DNA of 12,566 bases from Treponema sp. (GTDB lineage Bacteria; Spirochaetota; Spirochaetia; Treponematales; UBA12059), in the NCBI GenBank assembly GCA_012517645.1, contig JAAYUR010000362.1:1-12566 (forward strand), in the 5' to 3' direction. Positions 1-5,162 of the stretch are shown here, in pieces. The translations under genes and the position numbers were made by a program. Every line of letters starts with the position of its first letter. Positions within the stretch are counted from its first letter, which is position 1. The notes under the pieces are model-generated. The model was not told where the DNA came from. It ran no database searches and worked only from the letters and a program-made list of their open reading frames with translations.

Positions 1-83
1 ATCGAGGTCTGCGCGGAGGCGATTCGTCCGGGGGCCAGGGCGAGGGCGGCCAGGACGAGGGCCGCGAGGATTCGACTTCGCAT
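1..83 (-). CDS. N-terminus of a secreted protein (signal peptide only), runs off the window
   Basis: Only the first 27 codons are present. They read MRSRILAALVLAALALAPG, then RIASAQTS: a short basic n-region, a Leu/Ala-rich hydrophobic core and an Ala-Ser-Ala site that suits signal peptidase I cleavage before Gln-Thr-Ser. The ATG is at 81-83 and a Shine-Dalgarno sequence (AGGAGA, in 84-90) lies directly upstream, so the start is well placed. The product is therefore exported, to the periplasm or the outer surface. No mature sequence is visible and the function cannot be guessed. It follows the dipeptidase remnant on the same strand after 131 bp that hold no gene. A GGCGG/CCGCC palindrome near 157-171 lacks a T-run and is not a convincing terminator. 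Confidence 0.7.
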   Translation of the reverse strand, partial: MRSRILAALVLAALALAPGRIASAQTS

Positions 84-214
84 GTCTCCTGTATACGGGA
101 TTCGCGTGAGGGATCCGCGAGGATGGGGTTAGAGGAAGGTGAATTGATCTCGGAGAACGGCGGAGGCCGCCTTGATTCTCCGGGCACAGGTTCATCCGGT
201 GTAGGATAGACGGC

Positions 215-580
215 TCACTCTTCCGCCCGGGCGAAAGCCGTCCCGGCGTCCTCATCCTCGGGGGGCACATAGGCGGCCAGGAAGGCGAGGTTCAGCCCGC
301 CCTTCCGGGCCCGAGGCTCGTCGAAGTTGCCGGAGGTCCCGATCGTCAGGTCCTCGTAGGGGCTGGCCCGGTCGGGGTAGTCGATGTGCCCGTCCGCGAT
401 AAAAAGCCGGGCGCTTAGCTCCGCGGCCCGGGCGGCCAGGGCCGCGGGATCCCGGGGCGGGGCCGTACGACCCGGGCCGCAGGATGCCAGGAGGACCTCC
501 GACAGGGCTATCTTGAGTATGCGTGCCCGGGCGGCCGTTCGCCGGGAAGAGTCGGGTGCGGACATCGATGAATGTTGCAT
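215..580 (-). pseudogene. Truncated membrane dipeptidase (peptidase M19) lipoprotein, N-terminal fragment
   Basis: The frame gives 121 residues, against roughly 350-400 for an M19 dipeptidase. The first 35 residues are a basic stretch followed by a short hydrophobic segment ending in Leu-Leu-Ala-Ser-Cys, a lipobox. After a linker comes the start of the M19 barrel: ADGHIDYPDR carries the His-x-Asp metal ligands of the family, and the stretch around NFDEPRARKGGLNLAFLAAYVPP matches the usual next strand. The frame ends at a TGA shortly afterwards. None of the other minus-strand frames down to the next gene (84-214) continues the M19 fold, so the catalytic C-terminal two thirds are missing rather than frameshifted. 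Upstream, TAGTAT lies six bases before the ATG with AGGAG between them. I read this as a decaying gene. A short expressed lipoprotein is possible but would not be an active peptidase. Confidence 0.6.
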
Positions 581-662
581 GCTCCTATACTACGCTCCTT
601 GGGCGGGACGTTCCAGCCGGGCCGCGGCGCGTACACGGGAGGGTACGGCCGCGAAGCCCGAG

Positions 663-1604
663 TCAGGGACGGTCCGGCAGGTTTTCGGCGTCCAGGACCA
701 GGGTGTGGATTCGGTCCAGTTCCACGTAGACGTACGGGTTTCCGTCGTAGTCGTGGATTCCCGCCCCCTTCTCGGGGATTCGAAGTCCCGCGATCTCCTT
801 GGATCCCTCGAATGGGGTGGACCATCGGTCCTTCAAGCTCCGGCCCTTCACGTCCGCGTAGCGATCCTCGGATCTCCAGTCCACGGGGCGGCCTTCGGCG
901 TCCACGGTCATCACCGCGGAGACGGTCATCCCCGCGTGGGCTATCGACAGTTCCACGCTGTCCGGACCGGCTTGCCGCCATAGGATGGGCAGGCTGAAGT
1001 AGGCCAGGGGGCAGAGGGTCAGGTCGTTCAGAAAGGTTACGAAGGCGGAGACGGCCATCTCGGGTCCCCGGGAGTCCACGACCTTGATCAAGTCCATGGC
1101 CTTGATGAGCATCCGGCCCCGGCCTTCCAGGAAGGAGTCGATCCCGTTCATGGGCGGCTTGGTCGAGGTCAGGAAGACCACCCGGGCGGGGTTGTCCAGG
1201 CGGTTGTACTGCCGCATGACCAGGGGCATCCAGGGATCGGCGGGGCCGTTCCGGATCCGGCCCTCCAGGATCACGGAAAACGAGGCGATTCGGGATTTCC
1301 CGGCCACGTTCGCGTGCCGGAAATATCGACGGGCCGGCTCCGGCAGGACGTCGATGTCCGCGTCCGTCACCGGGGTACCCGGGGCGGCCAGGGGCGTGAC
1401 CACCCAGCCGTCGCCGGCCGGGACCGCTCCGGGCCCCGGATCCCCCGCGGCCGGTCCTTTCGCGTAGCCGAAGGCCGGAGCCAGTATCCGGGCCCGGGCG
1501 ACGTCCGCCCGGGCCCGGCGTTCCAGCCCGCCGAACCGGAGGACGGCCAGAATAGCGGCGGCCGATACGGCGGCTCCCATCAAGAGTCGAATCGGGGTGC
1601 TCAC
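663..1604 (-). CDS. DUF6544-family membrane-anchored protein
   Basis: This 313-residue protein has one N-terminal hydrophobic segment (about residues 7-24) followed by a soluble part. The body matches the DUF6544 family (older name DUF6920) as I recall it: LPEPARRYFRHANVAGKSRI, a W-x-P segment, a GRGRM-x-IK segment, VVDSRGPEM with TFLNDLTLCPLA, the VDWRSEDRY motif, and a C-terminal IPEKG. The family has no established function and is often anchored to the membrane. The start is GTG at 1602-1604, whose bases overlap the TGA stop of the FMN-binding lipoprotein gene (GTGA), with GAGGA upstream; this suggests translational coupling. An internal ATG at 1580 is possible but lies inside the hydrophobic segment. 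The overlap and the shared orientation with a flavin lipoprotein suggest that the two proteins work together outside the cytoplasm. Confidence 0.8.
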   Translation of the reverse strand: MSTPIRLLMGAAVSAAAILAVLRFGGLERRARADVARARILAPAFGYAKGPAAGDPGPGAVPAGDGWVVTPLAAPGTPVTDADIDVLPEPARRYFRHANVAGKSRIASFSVILEGRIRNGPADPWMPLVMRQYNRLDNPARVVFLTSTKPPMNGIDSFLEGRGRMLIKAMDLIKVVDSRGPEMAVSAFVTFLNDLTLCPLAYFSLPILWRQAGPDSVELSIAHAGMTVSAVMTVDAEGRPVDWRSEDRYADVKGRSLKDRWSTPFEGSKEIAGLRIPEKGAGIHDYDGNPYVYVELDRIHTLVLDAENLPDRP

Positions 1605-1999
1605 GGCGCGTCCTCCCCCGCTTCCACGGCCTTCTCCAAGGCGTCCTGGATCGCCCGGAGGATCACCAGGCTGCTGCCGGTGGCCCCGCTCACCGTGTCC
1701 ACCTTGAGGCTCTGGGCCGCGATGACCCGGTCCACGACGGCTTCGGCGGGTTTCCCTTTTCCGCAGTCGTGCCGGAGGATCGAGATCCCGGCGATTTCAT
1801 GGGACAAGGTGTCCACCGACACCCGGGCTTTCACCAGGGTGGTGTTCCATTCCCCGGTCCAGGTCCCGTCGGCCGCCTTGGAGAGGTCGGGGTCCACGAT
1901 CTCGATCCGGTCGATCTCGCCCATGAACGCGCAGCTCCCCAGGGCCAAGGCAAGCGCGGCGGCGGCCAGGACGGCCCGCCGCCTTCCTTCCGATCTCAT
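1601..1999 (-). CDS. FMN-binding domain lipoprotein (covalent flavin carrier)
   Basis: This is a 132-residue exported protein. The N-terminus is basic (RSEGRRR), then hydrophobic, and ends at Leu-Gly-Ser-Cys with the lipidated Cys at residue 23. The mature part is one FMN-binding domain (PF04205 type): DGTWTGE near residue 44, a basic beta strand, and DTVSGATGSS at residues 101-110. The D-x-x-S-G-A-T motif is where ApbE flavin transferase attaches FMN through a phosphodiester to the Thr (here Thr107). No apbE gene is in the window, so it would have to lie elsewhere. The ATG at 1997-1999 has a good AGGAG six bases upstream. The gene lies 60 bp after the TetR gene and overlaps the DUF6544 start. 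The expected role is one-electron transfer at the membrane surface; the redox partner is unknown. Confidence 0.85.
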   Translation of the reverse strand: MRSEGRRRAVLAAAALALALGSCAFMGEIDRIEIVDPDLSKAADGTWTGEWNTTLVKARVSVDTLSHEIAGISILRHDCGKGKPAEAVVDRVIAAQSLKVDTVSGATGSSLVILRAIQDALEKAVEAGEDAP

Positions 2000-2059
2000 A
2001 CGGTACTCCTTCCGCGCCCGTTCCGGCGCGCAGACACGATAGATTCGGGCTCCTTCAGG

Positions 2060-2680
2060 CTACGAGAGCCCGCCGGCAGACCCGTTGAGCCGCCCCGAAG
2101 CGGCGGCCCGTACGGCCCCGACCAGGTAGTCGGCGGCCGAGTTCACCAACGTTTTTTCCCGGGACCGAGGAACCTCCTCTTCCTGGACCAGCGAGAGGGC
2201 CATCCCGTACAGCGTCGCGGCGGCCCAGCGGCCGATCCAGGCCGCTTCCTCGGCGTCCCGGGATCCTTCCAGGATGGCCGCGACCAGGGCCGGGACGTCC
2301 CCGAAGGATCCGGCCTCCACGGCGGATCCGGTCAGGGAGGGTTCCTGCCGGCCCCATTCCGAGGCGAGCATGAACCCCGTCCGGTCCCGCATCCAGAACC
2401 GAAGGTAGTACCGGATTGTGGCGGCCAGGACCTCCTCCGGACCCTTCGCGCCGTGGCGGGCCGCCATGAGCCCCCGTACGAAGCGTCCGTATCCGCGTTC
2501 GATCATGGCCCGGACGATCTCGTCCTTGGACCGGAAATGCCGGTACGCCGCGGGGGCGGAAAGGCCGATCCGCTCCGCGATGGCCCGCATGGAGAGGGAA
2601 TGCAGTCCCTGTCGACGGGCTATCTCCTCCGCCGCGTCCAGTATCCGGGTCCGGGTGTCCGTGTTCGACGGGTTTCCCAT
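2060..2680 (-). CDS. TetR/AcrR-family transcriptional repressor
   Basis: The 206-residue protein has a TetR N-terminal domain: RILDAAEEIARRQGLHSLSMRAIAERIGLS, then the recognition-helix segment SAPAAYRHFRSKDEI (about residues 41-55), the most diagnostic part of the family. The helical remainder is the ligand and dimer domain, with no recognisable ligand signature. The same frame runs upstream to a GTG at 2722, but those 14 codons lie inside an operator palindrome. The ATG at 2678-2680 has GGGAGAG about eight bases upstream, so I use that start. Two palindromes sit over and just after its promoter, which points to autorepression. It is first in a probable transcript with the FMN-binding lipoprotein and DUF6544 genes, so it most likely controls both. 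Confidence 0.88.
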   Translation of the reverse strand: MGNPSNTDTRTRILDAAEEIARRQGLHSLSMRAIAERIGLSAPAAYRHFRSKDEIVRAMIERGYGRFVRGLMAARHGAKGPEEVLAATIRYYLRFWMRDRTGFMLASEWGRQEPSLTGSAVEAGSFGDVPALVAAILEGSRDAEEAAWIGRWAAATLYGMALSLVQEEEVPRSREKTLVNSAADYLVGAVRAAASGRLNGSAGGLS

Positions 2681-2704
2681 TCCGAGCTCTCCCTTCCGGC
2701 TCCA

Positions 2705-2721
2705 TGTTAACATAGTTAACA
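2705..2721. promoter_or_regulatory. TetR operator 1 (perfect 17-bp palindrome)
   Basis: TGTTAACATAGTTAACA is a perfect inverted repeat of 7-bp arms around ATA. It lies just downstream of the expected transcription start of the tetR promoter, so bound repressor would block the polymerase. Assignment to the adjacent TetR protein is inferred from position. Confidence 0.75.
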
Positions 2722-2733
2722 CCGCGCGTGCGT

Positions 2734-2763
2734 ATTGTTAACGATGTTAACCGAGTCTGTCAA
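2734..2763 (-). promoter_or_regulatory. Promoter of the tetR-FMN-DUF6544 unit
   Basis: On the minus strand there is a perfect TTGACA (2758-2763), an 18-bp spacer and AACAAT (2734-2739). Transcription would start near 2727, between the two operators, leaving a leader of about 46 nt that includes operator 1 and the Shine-Dalgarno sequence. The -10 is four of six to consensus. Confidence 0.6.
2736..2752. promoter_or_regulatory. TetR operator 2 (near-perfect 17-bp palindrome)
   Basis: TGTTAACGATGTTAACC repeats the operator 1 pattern, with 7-bp arms, a 3-nt centre and only the last base off symmetry. Its centre is 31 bp from that of operator 1, close to three helical turns, so two dimers would bind the same face. 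It covers the -10 box and part of the spacer of the tetR promoter. Confidence 0.75.
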
Positions 2764-2778
2764 TAGGGAGCCGTCCGC

Positions 2779-2807
2779 TTGACAGGGTCGATCGGCGGTA
2801 CGATAGT
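2779..2807 (+). promoter_or_regulatory. Promoter of the histidine kinase gene
   Basis: TTGACA (2779-2784), a 17-bp spacer and GATAGT (2802-2807) form a good sigma-70 type promoter with a start near 2814. Its -35 box lies 15 bp from the -35 box of the divergent tetR promoter. The TTG that could serve as an early start codon is part of this -35 box, so it is not in the transcript. Confidence 0.6.
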
Positions 2808-2817
2808 CCAAGGTGGA

Positions 2818-2877
2818 GGGCGCCGAACCGGGCGCCGAACCGGGCGCCGAACCGGGCGCCGAACCGGGCGCGACACC
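2818..2877 (+). repeat. 12-bp tandem repeat in the kinase leader (4 exact units plus 1 degenerate)
   Basis: GGGCGCCGAACC is repeated four times without change (2818-2865), followed by a diverged fifth unit, GGGCGCGACACC. Each unit contains the self-complementary GGCGCC, so units can pair with one another in DNA or RNA. It lies between the predicted start of transcription and the ATG at 2941. The unit length is a multiple of three and the frame is open through it (Gly-Arg-Arg-Thr repeats), but translation of it is unlikely. Confidence 0.9.
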
Positions 2878-2940
2878 GGCCTGCGCCTCGGGAAGCCGGG
2901 TTCGGAGGTCGTTCCGGGGCTCGAGAAAGGGTCTATTAGA

Positions 2941-3981
2941 ATGATGGAGAGCGGTTCTGCGGAAAGGGATCTCGCGCGCGAACGGGAGCGGCTCCAGTTC
3001 ATCATCGACGGGGCCGGCCTGGGAACCTGGGAGTGGGATGTCCGCACGAACCGGACCGAGTTCAACGAGACTTGGGCTTCCATGCTGGGGTACACCCTGG
3101 CGGAACTCACACCCTACGACTACGGCACCTGGGCTAATCTGGTGCATCCGGACGACCTGGCCCGAGCGGAGGCCGCGTTGGCCGACTGCCTATCCGGCCG
3201 GTCGGAGAACTACGAATGCGAATTCCGGATGCGGCATAAGGACGGTCATTGGGTCTGGATCCTGGACCAGGGCCGGGTCATGACCCGGGACTCGACCGGT
3301 CGGCCGTCCCTTATGTTCGGCACACATACGGACATAAGCCGCTTGAAACGATCCGAGGAAGAGCTCAGGCGGGGACTCGAGGAAAAGGAGCTCCTTCTCA
3401 GGGAAACCCATCATCGGATCAAGAACAATATAGCTTCCATTGCGAGCCTGTTATCCCTGCAGGCGGGGTACGTGACGAGTCCGGAGGCCCAATCCGCCTT
3501 GAACGAGGCCTTGAGCCGGGTTCGAAGCATGCAGACACTCTACACCAAGATGCTTTCCGCCCACGAGAACGTCCGGGACGTCTCGGTGCCCGGCTACCTG
3601 ACGGAACTCACGGATTCGGTGGTCGGCCTGTTTCCGACCGCCGCCGCGGTCACCGTCGAAAAACGGCTTGCGCCCATCACGCTGGACGCGAAAAGACTCT
3701 TTCCTTTGGGGATCATCCTCAACGAGCTCCTGACAAACGCCATGAAGTACGCGTTTCAAGGCCGAGCCAGGGGCCGGATCGAGATTTCCCTGGATCCTGG
3801 AGCAGGCCGAGCGGTCTTCTCCGTGCGGGATGACGGCATCGGGCTGCCCCTCGACCTTGATCCGTCTGCCCCCCGGGGCTTCGGACTCACCCTGGTCCGT
3901 ATCCTCAGCGAACAGCTGGGGGGCGCCGCGAGGTTCGAATCCGCGGGGGGTACGAAGGTGACGGTGGATTTTCCCGCGTAG
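2941..3981 (+). CDS. Soluble PAS-HisKA_2 sensor histidine kinase
   Basis: The 346-residue protein has no membrane segment. Residues 18-135 form a PAS_3-type sensor: GLGTWEWDVRTNRTEFNETW, then LVHPDD, then a conserved FRMRHKDGHWVWILDQG and a closing HTDISRLK. A short helix leads to the HisKA_2 dimer domain with HHRIKNN at 157-163; the first His is the expected phosphoacceptor. The ATPase domain has its N box at 261-271 (NELLTNAMKYA), DDGIGLP at 297-303 and GFGLTLVRILSEQLGG at 313-328. The start is the ATG at 2941, with AAAGGG about nine bases upstream; the frame is open back to a TTG at 2779, but that is the -35 box. No response regulator gene is nearby, so the partner is encoded elsewhere. 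The signal is cytosolic and unknown. Confidence 0.9.
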   Translation: MMESGSAERDLARERERLQFIIDGAGLGTWEWDVRTNRTEFNETWASMLGYTLAELTPYDYGTWANLVHPDDLARAEAALADCLSGRSENYECEFRMRHKDGHWVWILDQGRVMTRDSTGRPSLMFGTHTDISRLKRSEEELRRGLEEKELLLRETHHRIKNNIASIASLLSLQAGYVTSPEAQSALNEALSRVRSMQTLYTKMLSAHENVRDVSVPGYLTELTDSVVGLFPTAAAVTVEKRLAPITLDAKRLFPLGIILNELLTNAMKYAFQGRARGRIEISLDPGAGRAVFSVRDDGIGLPLDLDPSAPRGFGLTLVRILSEQLGGAARFESAGGTKVTVDFPA

Positions 3982-4008
3982 CTCGTCGTCGGCATACCTT
4001 CGGCTCGA

Positions 4009-4038
4009 TTGACACCGGCTCCGGGGGAGGGGGATACT
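4009..4038 (+). promoter_or_regulatory. mgsA promoter, apparently leaderless
   Basis: TTGACA (4009-4014), an 18-bp spacer and GATACT (4033-4038). Six bases separate the -10 box from the ATG at 4045, so the A of the ATG is the expected first transcribed base. There is a purine-rich GGGGGAGGGGGA stretch at 4022-4033, but it would lie upstream of the transcript. Confidence 0.6.
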
Positions 4039-4044
4039 CGGGAC

Positions 4045-4515
4045 ATGGACAAGGTTAAACGCATAGCCCTGGTAGCCCACGACAACCGGAAGAAGCACAT
4101 GGTCGAGTGGGTGGAATACAATTGGAATACCCTGATGCGCCATCGCCTCGTATGCACGGGCACGACCGGGCGGCTGGTGGAGGAGACCATCCGGCGCAAG
4201 GCGGGCGGTTCGTACCCAAAGGATTTCTCGATCCGCCGCCTGAAATCCGGCCCCCTGGGAGGGGATCAACAGCTGGGCGCCCTGATCGCGGAGGGGGAGG
4301 TGGACGCCATAATCTTTTTCTGGGACCCCATGTCCCCGCATCCCCACGACGTGGACGTAAAGGCTCTCCTGAGAATCGCCGTGTTGTACAACCTTCCCAT
4401 CGCCTGCAACCGGTCCACCGCGGATTTCCTGATCTCCAGCCCCCTGATGGACAGGGTCTACGAACCGCAACTGGTGGACTACTCGGCGTACATCGAGCGG
4501 GACATAGCTCAGTGA
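4045..4515 (+). CDS. mgsA: Methylglyoxal synthase
   Basis: This 156-residue cytosolic enzyme converts dihydroxyacetone phosphate to methylglyoxal and phosphate, the bypass of lower glycolysis used when phosphate is short or sugar phosphates build up. Family marks run in order: IALVAHDNRK (His12, Asp13), TGTTG at 38-42 in the phosphate-binding region, SGPLGGDQQLGA with the catalytic Asp74, IFFWDPMSPHPHDVDVKALLR with His101 and Asp104, and ACNRSTADFLISSP. Most family members have HDPD where this one has HDVD, a minor change. Compared with E. coli, it carries an insertion around residues 52-66. A TTG at 4009 could extend the frame, but it is the promoter -35 box. The kinase gene upstream ends at 3981; mgsA seems to have its own promoter. 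It converges with the PPC gene. Confidence 0.95.
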   Translation: MDKVKRIALVAHDNRKKHMVEWVEYNWNTLMRHRLVCTGTTGRLVEETIRRKAGGSYPKDFSIRRLKSGPLGGDQQLGALIAEGEVDAIIFFWDPMSPHPHDVDVKALLRIAVLYNLPIACNRSTADFLISSPLMDRVYEPQLVDYSAYIERDIAQ

Positions 4516-4533
4516 CGTCGGGATGAGGATCCG

Positions 4534-4580
4534 GCAAGCCCGGGCCGGAACCGGTCGAGGGGAGCCGTTGGGAGGCTTGC
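4534..4580. terminator. Possible bidirectional stem between mgsA and the PPC gene
   Basis: GCAAGCC (4534-4540) and GGCTTGC (4574-4580) are perfect 7-bp inverted arms around a 33-nt GC-rich loop that can fold further. The stem lies between two converging genes, where a shared terminator is expected. There is no T-run on either strand, so the call is weak. Confidence 0.25.
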
Positions 4581-4587
4581 GCGGACC

Positions 4588-5070
4588 TTAGAAGCCGCTG
4601 GATACCCGGAAGAGGCTTACCCCGGTTTCTTCGTCCGGCCCACGGATCAGCCGGATGCCCCGGGTCTCCCGGATGACCACCTCGACGGTCGCCAGGACGG
4701 GACAGCCGGTTTCCAGGACGTGACCGCCGAAGATCCGGTCTTTTTCGTCGCACAGGAGGGCGTGGAGATGGAGGAAGGGCGAACCGCCCTCCTCTTCCCC
4801 AAGGGTTCCCTGGGCGGACAGGATCTCGAGGGGGCCGCCGCGTTCCCGGGGTTTCGTGAACACGAAGCCCGATCGGGATCGCGGCGAGCGGTTCACGTAG
4901 ATGAACCGGACCCGCTCGAGGCTTCCGATCAGGGAGGCCACGTACCCGAAGCGTATTCCGGATTCGGCGCAGATCGAAAGAATTCCGGGCACCAGGTCGG
5001 TTCCCGGCAGGAGTCGCCCGATCAGGGTGCGGCCTATCTCGGAGACGGCGTACTCGGAGCGAATGTCCAT
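4588..5070 (-). CDS. PPC/DUF296 domain protein
   Basis: The 160-residue protein is a single PPC domain (plants and prokaryotes conserved, DUF296, PD1-like). The sequence starts with GRTLIGRLLPGTDLVPGILSICAESGI, continues with VASLIGSLERVRF, then LEILSAQGTL, then the metal-site pattern His101-Leu-His103 (PFLHLHALLCD) and GGHVLETGCPVLATVEVVI with His117. In plants the domain is joined to AT-hooks and contacts DNA-binding partners. Bacterial versions are stand-alone, form trimers, and have no settled role. The frame extends upstream to a GTG at 5136, but a promoter with its -10 six bases before the ATG at 5070 makes 5070 the better start; no Shine-Dalgarno sequence is seen. It is divergent from the diguanylate cyclase (92 bp between start codons) and converges with mgsA. 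Confidence 0.85.
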   Translation of the reverse strand: MDIRSEYAVSEIGRTLIGRLLPGTDLVPGILSICAESGIRFGYVASLIGSLERVRFIYVNRSPRSRSGFVFTKPRERGGPLEILSAQGTLGEEEGGSPFLHLHALLCDEKDRIFGGHVLETGCPVLATVEVVIRETRGIRLIRGPDEETGVSLFRVSSGF

Positions 5071-5076
5071 GAGGTA

Positions 5077-5105
5077 ATTCTGGTTGTTCCCCGGGGGGAT
5101 GTAAA
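5077..5105 (-). promoter_or_regulatory. Promoter of the PPC gene, apparently leaderless
   Basis: On the minus strand: TTTACA (5100-5105), a 17-bp spacer and CAGAAT (5077-5082). Six bases (TACCTC) then lead to the ATG at 5070, so the transcript should begin at or beside the start codon. Confidence 0.5.
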
Positions 5106-5120
5106 GCCCTCGATTCCGAA

Positions 5121-5156
5121 TTAACCGTAGCCTCACACAGGCGTATATGGTACATT
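5121..5156 (+). promoter_or_regulatory. Promoter of the diguanylate cyclase gene, apparently leaderless
   Basis: TGG followed by TACATT (5151-5156) is an extended -10 element, with CCGGAC and then the ATG at 5163. There is no good -35 at 17 bp from it. An alternative is TTAACC (5121-5126), a 17-bp spacer and TATATG (5144-5149), which would leave a leader of only a few bases. In either case there is no Shine-Dalgarno sequence. Confidence 0.5.
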
Positions 5157-5162
5157 CCGGAC

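Noticed and set aside
1314..2710. Long plus-strand frames (242 and 313 residues) opposite the DUF6544, FMN-binding and TetR genes
   Set aside because: They are GC-driven shadows; the minus-strand frames carry signal peptides, Shine-Dalgarno sequences and conserved motifs.
2818..2877. Short repeat array considered as a CRISPR remnant
   Set aside because: Units are 12 bp and directly adjacent, with no spacers and no cas genes nearby.
2779..2940. 54-residue N-terminal extension of the histidine kinase from a TTG, with Gly-Arg-Arg-Thr repeats
   Set aside because: The TTG is the first part of a TTGACA -35 box, no ribosome site precedes it, and the ATG at 2941 has AAAGGG and sits right before the PAS domain.
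3451..4470. 339-residue open frame on the minus strand opposite the kinase and mgsA
   Set aside because: It is a shadow caused by high GC; both plus-strand genes have strong family motifs and the antisense protein has low-complexity Arg/Gly/Pro composition with no domain.
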